64,000 bases of DNA from Ramlibacter tataouinensis. GTDB taxonomy: Bacteria; Pseudomonadota; Gammaproteobacteria; Burkholderiales; Burkholderiaceae_C. Made by a program: the position numbers and the translations under genes. Below, one piece after another: positions 32,044-39,022 of this stretch. The stretch is taken from the NCBI RefSeq assembly GCF_027941915.1, contig NZ_CP116009.1:3534001-3598000 (forward strand), in the 5' to 3' direction. Position 1 is the first letter of the stretch. The number at the start of each line of letters is the position of its first letter. The notes beneath the pieces were generated by a model. That model made no database searches. It saw nothing but the letters and a program-made list of their open reading frames with translations, and had not been told where the DNA came from.

Positions 32044-32694
32044 TCAGGTCGCGACCACGATGGGGAAGCTCGCCTGCAGGCCGTCGCTGCCAGGCCGGAA
32101 CGGCACCGTCACGGCGCGGCGATCCGCCTCGTCCAGCCGCCGCCAGAGGAAATCGCGTTCGTTGTGCGGGTCGCCCTGCACGTAGAGCTGGGTGGTCAGC
32201 AGCTCGTGCCGGCCGTCCTTGACCTTGACGTGGATGTGCGGCGTGCGCCCGCTGTAGGGCGCCGGACGGATGGTGCGGAAGCGGTAGCGGCCGTCGGCAT
32301 CCACCGTGACCCGGCCGAAGCCCTGGAAGGCCGGATCGGCGCGACCGCCGTCAGCCGGGTGGTGGTAGTGGCCGGCCTCGTCGCATTGCCAGATCTCCAC
32401 CGTGGCGCCCGCCAGCGGCTTGCCGTCCAGGTCGGTGACCGTGCCGTCCAGCCAGGCCGGCTGGCCCTGGGCGTACTGCAGCGGGCCATTGCGCAGCAGG
32501 TCGTTGTCGACATCGGCCGGCAGGCGCACCGGGTAGAACGGGCCTTCGGTCTGCGAGGGGGTGGGGCGGCGGCCGGCCTGGGCGCGCGCGCGTGCGCCGG
32601 TCCAGACCAGCGGCCAGGCGACCATGGCGGCGGCCACGGTCCGCCGCTGCAGAGCCGGGCCGGGAACGACGCGGAGGGGAGGGCGCATGGCCAT
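32044..32694 (-). CDS. exported intradiol ring-cleavage dioxygenase family protein
   Basis: 216 residues of the protocatechuate 3,4-dioxygenase/catechol 1,2-dioxygenase fold. An N-terminal twin-arginine-like signal (LQRRTVAAAMVAWPLVW then ARAQA) suggests export. The four iron ligands can be located: Tyr in EAGHYHHPAD, Tyr in DGRYRFRTIRPAPY and two His in RTPHIHVKV. Exported single-subunit members are found in many Burkholderiales, and their substrate is often unknown; they may act on lignin- or humic-derived catechols. Two in-frame ATGs (32694, 32688) are possible. Downstream SDR starts 28 bases later. Confidence 0.87.
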   Translation of the reverse strand: MAMRPPLRVVPGPALQRRTVAAAMVAWPLVWTGARARAQAGRRPTPSQTEGPFYPVRLPADVDNDLLRNGPLQYAQGQPAWLDGTVTDLDGKPLAGATVEIWQCDEAGHYHHPADGGRADPAFQGFGRVTVDADGRYRFRTIRPAPYSGRTPHIHVKVKDGRHELLTTQLYVQGDPHNERDFLWRRLDEADRRAVTVPFRPGSDGLQASFPIVVAT

Positions 32695-32799
32695 CCGACT
32701 GGCCGGGCGCAGGGCGAGTTCCCCGCCCGGCCGTCAGTTCATTGCCGGCCGAGCCGCTCGGGATGAAATTCAACCGAAGGTCTGCAAAGGCAGCGCGGC

Positions 32800-33477
32800 T
32801 CAGAACGGCGTGGCGCTGGTCCAACGGTGCGGCGTCCCTGTCGCGGGGTGCGCCAGTGCCAGGGCGGCCGCATGCAGCAGCAGGCGCGGCGAAGCGGCCA
32901 AGGCATCCGGCGGCGCATACAGGGCATCGCCCAGGATCGGGTGGCCGAGGGCGGCCAGGTGCACGCGCAGCTGGTGCGAGCGGCCGGTGACCGGCTCCAG
33001 CGCCAGCCGGGTGGTGCCGGGCAGCGGGCCGCGGCCCAGCTTGCGCCAGCGCGTGAGGCTGGGCTTGCCGCTCTCGTGGTCGACCTTCTGGCGGGGCCGA
33101 TTGGGCCAGTCCGCCAGCAAGGGCAGTCCGACCTCACCGGCGTCGCCGGCCGGCTCGCCGGCGACGATCGCCTCGTAGTGCTTGTGCACTTCGCGGCCCG
33201 CGAAGGCGCTGCTCAGGCGGCGCTGCATGTCGGCCCCGCGCGCGAACACGCACAGGCCCGAGGTCGCCATGTCCAGCCGGTGGACGATCAAGGCGTCGGG
33301 GTAGGCCGCCTGCACGCGCGCCGACAGGCAGTCCTGCTTGCCTTCGCCGCGGCCCGGCACGCACAACAGGCCGGCCGGCTTGTCGGCGACGACCAGGTGC
33401 GCGTCGGCGTGGACGATTCGAAGCGGCAGCTCATCGACGCCGCCGGATAATTTGTCGATGAACGCGCTGGCTGCCAT
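32800..33477 (-). CDS. RluA-family pseudouridine synthase
   Basis: 225-residue RNA-uridine isomerase without an S4 domain. The catalytic aspartate is in LIVHRLDMATSGLCVFAR, preceded by VVADKPAGLLCVPGRG and followed by the family GRSHQLRVHLAALGHPILGD. Substrate is rRNA or tRNA; the short form is like RluA/TruC-type enzymes. The ATG at 33477 makes its 5' end overlap by about 20 bases the start of the divergent DUF486 gene at 33458. A later start cannot be excluded, since the conserved region begins only near residue 17. Confidence 0.9.
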   Translation of the reverse strand: MAASAFIDKLSGGVDELPLRIVHADAHLVVADKPAGLLCVPGRGEGKQDCLSARVQAAYPDALIVHRLDMATSGLCVFARGADMQRRLSSAFAGREVHKHYEAIVAGEPAGDAGEVGLPLLADWPNRPRQKVDHESGKPSLTRWRKLGRGPLPGTTRLALEPVTGRSHQLRVHLAALGHPILGDALYAPPDALAASPRLLLHAAALALAHPATGTPHRWTSATPF

Positions 33478-33826
33478 CCCGTTTCCGATCCAGGCGATTG
33501 TGCTGCTGGTCGCTTCCAACGTCTTCATGACGATGGCCTGGTACGGCCATCTGAGGAACCTGGCCGCCAGCCCGTGGTATGTGGCGGCGCTGGCGAGCTG
33601 GGGCATCGCGTTGGCCGAATACCTGCTGCAGGTGCCGGCCAACCGCATCGGCTACCGGGAGGCCGGCTTCTCGGTGGCGCAGCTGAAGATCCTGCAGGAG
33701 GTGGTCACCCTGTCGGTGTTCGTGCCGTTCGCCGCGCTGTACCTGCGCGAGCCGCTCAAGCTCGACTACCTGTGGGCCGCCCTGTGCATGGTCGGCGCGG
33801 TGTACTTCATGTTCCGCAGCAGCTGA
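33458..33826 (+). CDS. DUF486 / small DMT-superfamily membrane protein
   Basis: 122 residues with four predicted helices. DUF486 hallmarks: VASNVFMTMAWYGHLRN, WGIALAEYLLQVPANRIGY, FSVAQLKILQEVVTLSVF and the terminal LWAALCMVGAVYFMF. It belongs to the drug/metabolite transporter superfamily in a half-size form, likely acting as a dimer; substrate unknown. GATAAT lies 6 bases before the ATG with no ribosome site, so the message may be leaderless and the promoter would lie inside the pseudouridine synthase coding region on the other strand. Confidence 0.88.
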   Translation: MNALAAIPFPIQAIVLLVASNVFMTMAWYGHLRNLAASPWYVAALASWGIALAEYLLQVPANRIGYREAGFSVAQLKILQEVVTLSVFVPFAALYLREPLKLDYLWAALCMVGAVYFMFRSS

Positions 33827-33896
33827 GCCGCTCGCGGGGCCCGGGAGGGACGGAAGTACACTCGGCCGTCACAAAAGCGTCAAACGAAAGCCAGCG

Positions 33897-34544
33897 ATGC
33901 TGTTCGGCAAGCTCCTGCCCCGCGAGGGCAACTTCTACGAGATGTTCAACCAGCACGCGGGCCGGGTGGTCGAGGCGGCCCATGCCTTCTCCCGGCTGGT
34001 GGCCAACTACGACGACGTGGACCAGCGCGACAGGCACGCGCGGGACGTGGACAACGCCGAGCGGGCGGCCGACCGGGTGACGCACGAGGTCAACCGCCTC
34101 ATCCACAAGACCTTCATCACGCCGATCGACCGCGACCAGATCCACCGGCTGATCAACACCATGGACGACGTCGCCGACCTGATCCAGGACTCGGCCGAGA
34201 CCATGGCGCTGTACGACCTGCGCCGCGTCAACGAGGAGATCACCCGCCTGACCGACCTGTCGGTCAAGTGCGTCGAGCGCCTGCGCGAGGCGGTGTCGAT
34301 GATCGGCAGCCTGGCCGACCCGGCCACGGCCGAGGCCGCGCTCAAGACCTGCGAGGAGATCGACCGGCTCGAGTCCGACGCCGACCGGGTGATGCGCGCG
34401 GCGATGACCCGGCTGTTCCGCGACGAGCCCGACGTGCGCGAGGTGCTCAAGCTCAAGGCCATCTACGAGCTGCTGGAGACCATCACCGACAAGTGCGAAG
34501 ACGTGGCCAACGTGATCGAGGGCATCGTCCTCGAGAACTCCTGA
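33897..34544 (+). CDS. DUF47 / PhoU-like phosphate transport regulator
   Basis: 215-residue all-helical protein of the DUF47 group (PhoU-like, TIGR00153 type): GKLLPREGNFYEMFNQHAG, NTMDDVADLIQDSAETMAL, and the ERLESDADR-like segment EIDRLESDADRVMR followed by LELLETITDKCEDVANVIEG. The repeated E/D-x-x-x-D pattern is the metal-binding signature of PhoU folds. It almost always precedes a PiT transporter, as here (18 bases), and is thought to control or assist it. Cytoplasmic. Confidence 0.93.
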   Translation: MLFGKLLPREGNFYEMFNQHAGRVVEAAHAFSRLVANYDDVDQRDRHARDVDNAERAADRVTHEVNRLIHKTFITPIDRDQIHRLINTMDDVADLIQDSAETMALYDLRRVNEEITRLTDLSVKCVERLREAVSMIGSLADPATAEAALKTCEEIDRLESDADRVMRAAMTRLFRDEPDVREVLKLKAIYELLETITDKCEDVANVIEGIVLENS

Positions 34545-34562
34545 ACCCGGAGCCTTCTGCGC

Positions 34563-35573
34563 ATGGAAACGATGCAGGCCGCCCTGTGGGTGGTGATCAT
34601 GCTGGTCGCGCTGGCGCTGGTGTTCGACTTCATGAACGGCTTCCACGACGCGGCGAACTCGATCGCCACCGTGGTGTCCACCGGCGTGCTGCGGCCCACC
34701 CAGGCGGTGCTGTTCGCGGCCTTCTTCAACTTCGTCGCGATCTTCGTCTTCCACCTGAGCGTGGCGGCGACGGTCGGCAAGGGGATCGTGGAGCCGGGCG
34801 TGGTCGACACCCACGTGGTGTTCGGCGCCTTGCTGGGCGCGATCATCTGGAACGTCATCACCTGGTACTACGGCATCCCCAGCAGCAGCTCGCACGCGCT
34901 GATCGGCGGCATCGTGGGCGCGGTGATCGCCAAGACCGGTGCCGGCGCGCTGATCGCCAGCGGCATCCTCAAGACGGTGCTGTTCATCTTCGTCTCGCCG
35001 CTGCTGGGCTTCCTGTTCGGCTCGCTGATGATGGTGGGCGTGGCGAACCTGTTCCGGCACACGCGGCCCTCGAAGATCGACCGCTGGTTCCGCCGGCTGC
35101 AGCTGGTCTCGGCCGGCGCCTACAGCCTGGGCCACGGCGGCAATGACGCGCAGAAGACGATCGGCATCATCTGGCTGCTGCTGATCGCCACCGGCTACGT
35201 GTCCAGCGGCGCCGCGGCGCCGCCGCTGTGGGTGATCGTCAGCTGCTATGCGGCGATCGGCCTGGGCACCATGTTCGGCGGCTGGCGCATCGTCAAGACC
35301 ATGGGCCAGAAGATCACCAAGCTCAAGCCGGTCGGGGGCTTCTGCGCCGAGACCGGCGGTGCCATGACGCTGTTCCTGGCCACGATGGCGGGCATCCCGG
35401 TGTCCACCACCCACACCATCACCGGCGCCATCGTCGGTGTCGGCGCCACCCAGCGCGCCAGCGCGGTGCGCTGGGGGGTGGCGGGGAACATCGTGTGGGC
35501 CTGGATCTTCACGATTCCCGCCAGCGCGTTCATGGCGGCGGTGGGGTACTGGATCAGCCTCCAGGTGTTCTAG
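34563..35573 (+). CDS. pit: PiT-family low-affinity inorganic phosphate transporter
   Basis: 336-residue membrane symporter taking up phosphate as a metal-phosphate complex with protons. Both PiT signature repeats are intact: FDFMNGFHDAANSIATVVST in the N-terminal half and YSLGHGGNDAQKTIGIIW in the C-terminal half. Other conserved parts are YYGIPSSSSHALIGG and VSTTHTITGAIVGVG. About ten helices. It forms an operon with the DUF47 gene and is closed by a strong symmetrical hairpin. The central hydrophilic loop (HTRPSKIDRWFRRLQLV) is short, typical of bacterial short-form PiT proteins. Confidence 0.96.
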   Translation: METMQAALWVVIMLVALALVFDFMNGFHDAANSIATVVSTGVLRPTQAVLFAAFFNFVAIFVFHLSVAATVGKGIVEPGVVDTHVVFGALLGAIIWNVITWYYGIPSSSSHALIGGIVGAVIAKTGAGALIASGILKTVLFIFVSPLLGFLFGSLMMVGVANLFRHTRPSKIDRWFRRLQLVSAGAYSLGHGGNDAQKTIGIIWLLLIATGYVSSGAAAPPLWVIVSCYAAIGLGTMFGGWRIVKTMGQKITKLKPVGGFCAETGGAMTLFLATMAGIPVSTTHTITGAIVGVGATQRASAVRWGVAGNIVWAWIFTIPASAFMAAVGYWISLQVF

Positions 35574-35574
35574 T

Positions 35575-35605
35575 CATCTGAAAAACGCTGCGCGTTTTTC
35601 AGATG
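35575..35605. terminator. bidirectional intrinsic terminator after pit
   Basis: A 14-base perfect inverted repeat, CATCTGAAAAACGC (35575-35588) and GCGTTTTTCAGATG (35592-35605), around a TGC loop. The inner ACGC/GCGT stem is followed by T5 in either direction, so it can stop transcription from pit and from the convergent TM2 gene. Confidence 0.75.
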
Positions 35606-35727
35606 GTTCTGATCAGTCGCGCGAGGACCGGCAAAGCCGGATCCTCGCCCGAGGGTGTTCGCGCTGCATGCTATTCCGCGCGAACGGTTCGACCTTCGGT
35701 CGGACCGCCCGTGCGGGCAGCGGTAAC

Positions 35728-36174
35728 TCACTGCGAAATCTTGCGTCCCTCTTCCACCTGGTACTGGAAGTACCCCTGGAAGCCGATCGCGATGCTGGCC
35801 ATCAGCACGCCGGTGCCGATCATCAGCGAGCCGACGATGCCCCAGATGGTGGCCCAGCGGGTCTGGCCGGCGGAGGCCTGGGCGTCGGCGCGCGGGTTGA
35901 AGCGCTCGTTCCAGCGCTCCGGCGTCATCAGCCCGTAGACGATCGCGGTCAGGCAGCAGGCGGCGAAGGTGAGGCCCAGCACCGGGACCAGCGCCCAGCT
36001 CAGCGCATCGTTCTGCCCCAGCGACCACATGCGCAGCACGCCGTAGGCGCCGGCCAGGGTGGGCAGCGGCAGCAGCCAGCCCAGCCAGTCGCCGAAGCCG
36101 CGCAGGTAGAAGCGGTGCAGCCCGAAGGTGCCGCCCAGGAAGGCCAGCCAGACCGCCAGCGTCTTGTTCTTCAT
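35728..36174 (-). CDS. TM2-domain-like membrane protein
   Basis: 148 residues. Begins MKNKTLAVWLAFLGGTFGLH with RFYLRGFGDWLGWLLPLP, the TM2 (NINE) two-helix signature with its conserved G-x-x-G-x-H-R-F-Y. Two more hydrophobic segments follow (about 55-80 and 110-135). Function unknown. The ATG overlaps the acetyltransferase stop as ATGA, so it is translated from the same message. The 155 bases between its stop and the pit terminator contain no gene. Confidence 0.85.
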   Translation of the reverse strand: MKNKTLAVWLAFLGGTFGLHRFYLRGFGDWLGWLLPLPTLAGAYGVLRMWSLGQNDALSWALVPVLGLTFAACCLTAIVYGLMTPERWNERFNPRADAQASAGQTRWATIWGIVGSLMIGTGVLMASIAIGFQGYFQYQVEEGRKISQ

Positions 36175-36695
36175 GCGGCCTCCGGCGGGGTGGTGCTGCC
36201 GGCGCCCAGCGCCTTTTCCATCAGCACGATGTCCAGCCAGCGGCCGAACTTCCAGCCGCAGGCGGCGATCGTGCCGACCGGCGTGAAGCCGAGCGCACGG
36301 TGCAGGCCGATCGAGGCTGCGTTGGCCGAGTCGCCGATCACGGCGATCAGCTTGCGCACGCCGGCCGCCTCGGCCTGGCGCACCAGTTCCGACAGCAGCT
36401 GCCTGCCCAGCCCCTGGCCGGCCGCGTCGGGGTGCAGGTAGATCGAGTCCTCGGCCGAGAAGCGATAGGCCGGGCGCGGCTTGAACCACTGGCAGTAGGC
36501 GTAGCCGCGGACATCGCCGCCTTGCTCGGCCACCAGCCAGGGCAGGCCCTTGGCCCGCACATCGGCGTGGCGGGCCGTCACTTCGTCGAGCGAGGGTGGC
36601 GTGGTCTCGAAGGTGCCGGTGCCGTTGAGTACGTGGTGGGCGTAGATCGAGGCGATGGCGGGCAGGTCGTCGGCGGTGGCCGGGCGTATCAGCAT
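36171..36695 (-). CDS. GNAT acetyltransferase, phosphinothricin-acetyltransferase-like
   Basis: 174 residues of the Pat/Bar-type GNAT group. Signature parts are ASIYAHHVLNGTGTFETTPP, GLPWLVAEQGGDVRGYAYC, FKPRPAYRFSAEDSIYLHPD and the acetyl-CoA loop AAGQGLGRQLLSEL. Such enzymes acetylate the amino group of phosphinothricin, methionine sulfoximine or similar amino-acid analogues, often as a broad detoxification step. ATG at 36695 matches the family N-terminus (MLIRPATADDL). Divergent from rpsP; translationally coupled to the TM2 gene. Confidence 0.9.
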   Translation of the reverse strand: MLIRPATADDLPAIASIYAHHVLNGTGTFETTPPSLDEVTARHADVRAKGLPWLVAEQGGDVRGYAYCQWFKPRPAYRFSAEDSIYLHPDAAGQGLGRQLLSELVRQAEAAGVRKLIAVIGDSANAASIGLHRALGFTPVGTIAACGWKFGRWLDIVLMEKALGAGSTTPPEAA

Positions 36696-36708
36696 CAGGG
36701 GGGTCAGT

Positions 36709-36727
36709 CTATAATCGCAGGCTTTCC
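36709..36727 (+). promoter_or_regulatory. rpsP promoter -10 and start-site motif
   Basis: CTATAATCGCAGGCTTTCC, with a consensus TATAAT at 36710-36715. The same 19-base motif recurs with 16 identities before rplS at 38458. No clear -35. It implies a leader of about 120 bases before rpsP. Confidence 0.65.
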
Positions 36728-36786
36728 AGCGTGTCGCTGGCCGGGTGGCCATGTCGCGTGTCTCAACGCTGGGGGATTTCGTGAAG

Positions 36787-36817
36787 CCGGTGTCAGACCC
36801 CATGCAGGGGGAACCGG
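36787..36817 (+). promoter_or_regulatory. hairpin in the rpsP leader
   Basis: Outer pairing CCGGT (36787-36791) with ACCGG (36813-36817); inner pairing CCCC (36798-36801) with GGGG (36807-36810). It ends about 12 bases before the AAGGA ribosome site, so it could affect translation of S16. Pairing is seen; regulation is inferred. Confidence 0.4.
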
Positions 36818-36839
36818 TTTTCCACCCGAAGGATAAATC

Positions 36840-37103
36840 ATGGTCGTCATCCGACTCTCGCGCGGCGGTTCCAAGGGCCGTCCGTTCTTCAACATCGTGG
36901 TCGCCGACAAGCGCGTGCGCCGCGACGGCAGCTTCATCGAGCGCCTGGGCTTCTACAACCCCACCGCCCGCGGCGGCGAGGAAACCCTGCGCATCGCCCA
37001 GGACCGCCTGACCTACTGGCGCGGCGTCGGCGCCCAGGCCTCGCCCACCGTCGAGCGCCTGATCAAGCAGGCCGCCCAGGCCACCCCCGCCGCCGCGGCC
37101 TGA
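36840..37103 (+). CDS. rpsP: 30S ribosomal protein S16
   Basis: 87-residue S16, needed for assembly of the 5' domain of 16S rRNA. It begins [20 protein letters not shown] and has [19 protein letters not shown], both highly conserved. AAGGA is 7 bases before the ATG. First gene of the canonical rpsP-rimM-trmD-rplS operon, with a TATAAT promoter and a structured leader upstream. Confidence 0.98.
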   Translation: MVVIRLSRGGSKGRPFFNIVVADKRVRRDGSFIERLGFYNPTARGGEETLRIAQDRLTYWRGVGAQASPTVERLIKQAAQATPAAAA

Positions 37104-37111
37104 CGCGCCCC

Positions 37112-37678
37112 ATGGCCCCCGGGCTGGAGCCGGCCGAGCTGCCGGCCGATGCGGTCGAAGTCGGGCGCATCCACGACGCCTGGGGCATCAAGGGCTGGTT
37201 CAAGGTCCAGCCCCACAGCGCTTCCCCGGAGGCGCTTTTTTCTTCCCGCCGCTGGTACCTGCAACCGCCCGAGAAGGCGGCCAAGCCGGCCTTCGCCGGC
37301 ACGGTGCTGCTGCGCATCCGCGAAGCCAGGGAGCACGCCGACAGCGTGGTGGCCAGCGCCCGTGAAGTCGATGACCGCGAGGCCGCCGAGGCCCTGCGCG
37401 GCGCACGCATCTTCGTGCCGCGGTCCAGTTTTCCGACGCCGGCCGACGACGAGTACTACTGGGTCGACCTGATCGGCCTGGCCGTCGTCAACCGCGAGGG
37501 CGTCGAACTGGGCACCGTGCGCGACCTGCTGTCCACCGGCCCGCAGACGGTGCTGGTGCTGGCGTACGAGGCCGATGGCCAGCCGCACGAGCGCATGATT
37601 CCGTTCGTGGCGGCCTACGTGGACCAGGTCGATGTCGCCGGCCGGCGCATCACGGTCGACTGGCAGCCCGACTACTGA
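37112..37678 (+). CDS. rimM: 16S rRNA processing protein RimM
   Basis: 188-residue assembly factor that binds S19 and helps mature the 30S head domain. N-terminal beta-barrel: VEVGRIHDAWGIKGWFKVQP; C-terminal PRC-type barrel: YYWVDLIGLAVVNREGVELG, and MIPFVAAYVDQVD near the end. Starts 8 bases after rpsP. Codons 36-43 contain an 8-bp GC-rich stem followed by T6, a perfect-looking intrinsic terminator within the coding sequence; the T-run is written with CTT TTT TCT, codons that are rare in this GC-rich window. Confidence 0.97.
   Translation: MAPGLEPAELPADAVEVGRIHDAWGIKGWFKVQPHSASPEALFSSRRWYLQPPEKAAKPAFAGTVLLRIREAREHADSVVASAREVDDREAAEALRGARIFVPRSSFPTPADDEYYWVDLIGLAVVNREGVELGTVRDLLSTGPQTVLVLAYEADGQPHERMIPFVAAYVDQVDVAGRRITVDWQPDY
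37217..37241 (+). terminator. intragenic intrinsic terminator/attenuator inside rimM
   Basis: AGCGCTTC (37217-37224) pairs with GAGGCGCT (37229-37236), one U-G pair, loop CCCG, and is followed by T's to 37241 (T6 counting the last stem base). It has every mark of a Rho-independent terminator but lies in frame in rimM (Ser-Ala-Ser-Pro-Glu-Ala-Leu-Phe-Ser). A role in lowering rimM-trmD expression relative to S16 is inferred. Confidence 0.65.
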
Positions 37679-37695
37679 AGGCCGAAGGCGGCGCC

Positions 37696-38463
37696 ATGCG
37701 CTTCGACGTCCTGACCCTGTTTCCCGAGCTGTTCGGGCCCTTCCTCGAAAGCGGCGTCACCCGGCGCGCCTACGAGTCCAGGCAGGTCGACGTGCGGCTG
37801 TGGAACCCGCGCGATTTCGCCGAGGGCAACTACCGCCGGGTCGATGACCGCCCGTTCGGCGGCGGCCCCGGCATGGTGATGCTGGCCGAGCCGCTGGCGC
37901 GCTGCCTGGCCGCCGTGCGCGCCGACCGCGCCGATGCCGCGCCGCTGGTGCTGTTCTCGCCGACCGGGCAGCGGCTCGATCATGGTGCGGTCACGCAATG
38001 GTCGGCCGGCGCCGGCGCCATCCTGCTGTGCGGCCGCTACGAAGGCATCGACCAGCGCTTCATCGACGCCCACGTGGACGTGCAGCTCAGCCTGGGCGAC
38101 TTCGTGCTCTCGGGCGGCGAGGTCGCCGCCATGGCGCTGCTCGACGCGGTGGCCCGGCTGCAGCCGGGCGTGCTGAACGAGGCCGGCAGCCACGAGGCCG
38201 ACAGCTTCAACCCCGCCATCGACGGCCTGCTGGACTGCCCGCACTACACCCGGCCGGAGGAGTGGGAAGGGCGGCGCGTGCCGGCCGAACTGCTGTCCGG
38301 CCACCACGCGCAGATCGAGCGCTGGCGCCGCCAGCGCCGGCTGGAGGCCACCGCCCGCCTGCGCCCCGAGCTGCTGGCCGCCGCCCGTGCCGCCGGCCGG
38401 CTCGACGCCCGGGACGAGGCATTCCTGGCCACGCTGGGCCCGGCGGGCGGCCCCGGGCTATAA
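37696..38463 (+). CDS. trmD: tRNA (guanine-37-N1)-methyltransferase TrmD
   Basis: 255-residue SPOUT methyltransferase that makes m1G37 in tRNAs reading CNN codons, preventing +1 frameshifts. Family landmarks: FDVLTLFPELFGPFLESGV, DDRPFGGGPGMVMLAEPL, the knot region LLCGRYEGIDQRFIDAHVD and LGDFVLSGGEVAAMALLDA, and the substrate-release region YTRPEEWEGRRVP. Complete length. 17 bases after rimM. Its last codons overlap the TATAAT that seems to serve rplS. Confidence 0.98.
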   Translation: MRFDVLTLFPELFGPFLESGVTRRAYESRQVDVRLWNPRDFAEGNYRRVDDRPFGGGPGMVMLAEPLARCLAAVRADRADAAPLVLFSPTGQRLDHGAVTQWSAGAGAILLCGRYEGIDQRFIDAHVDVQLSLGDFVLSGGEVAAMALLDAVARLQPGVLNEAGSHEADSFNPAIDGLLDCPHYTRPEEWEGRRVPAELLSGHHAQIERWRRQRRLEATARLRPELLAAARAAGRLDARDEAFLATLGPAGGPGL

Positions 38464-38476
38464 TCTCCAGCTTTCC
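38458..38476 (+). promoter_or_regulatory. internal promoter motif before rplS
   Basis: CTATAATCTCCAGCTTTCC, TATAAT at 38459-38464 overlapping the trmD stop codon. Sixteen of 19 bases match the motif before rpsP. A leader of about 95 bases to rplS would result. Confidence 0.6.
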
Positions 38477-38564
38477 GATCCTCTGACCGGCCGCCCCGGG
38501 CCCGCCCCCAGGGCGGCTGACGCGGGGCCTTTAGCGCAGCGCGGGCACGATCGAAGGAACCGAC

Positions 38565-38951
38565 ATGAACCTGATCCAGACCCTCGAACAAGAGGAAATC
38601 GCCCGCCTGGGCAAGAACATCCCCGACTTCTCGCCCGGCGACACCGTGATCGTGAGCGTCAAGGTGGTCGAAGGCACCCGCAAGCGCCTGCAGGCCTACG
38701 AAGGCGTGGTCATCGCCAAGCGCAACCGCGGCCTGAACAGCGCCTTCACCGTGCGCAAGATCTCCAGCGGCGAAGGCGTGGAGCGCACCTTCCAGACCTA
38801 CAGCCCGCTGATCGCCGGCGTCGAAGTCAAGCGCCGCGGCGACGTGCGCCGCGCCAAGCTGTACTACCTGCGCGAGCGCAGCGGCAAGTCGGCCCGCATC
38901 AAGGAAAAGCTGGTCTACGCCAACAAGGACAAGGCGGCTGCCGCCGAGTAA
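38565..38951 (+). CDS. rplS: 50S ribosomal protein L19
   Basis: 128-residue L19, located at the subunit interface (bridge B6/B8). Conserved parts: [58 protein letters not shown] and [27 protein letters not shown] is 6 bases before the ATG. Separated from trmD by 101 bases containing its own TATAAT motif, and followed by a strong terminator. Confidence 0.98.
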   Translation: MNLIQTLEQEEIARLGKNIPDFSPGDTVIVSVKVVEGTRKRLQAYEGVVIAKRNRGLNSAFTVRKISSGEGVERTFQTYSPLIAGVEVKRRGDVRRAKLYYLRERSGKSARIKEKLVYANKDKAAAAE

Positions 38952-38973
38952 CCGGCTTTCCCTTTGCCTGGAG

Positions 38974-39007
38974 CCGCCGCCGCCCGCGCAGGGTTGCGGC
39001 GGTTTTT
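38974..39007 (+). terminator. intrinsic terminator of the rpsP-rplS operon
   Basis: CCGCCGC (38974-38980, or the equivalent frame at 38977-38983) pairs with GCGGCGG (38996-39002), followed directly by T5. It ends 15 bases before the next gene. Confidence 0.8.
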
Positions 39008-39022
39008 CGTTCCGGAACACCC

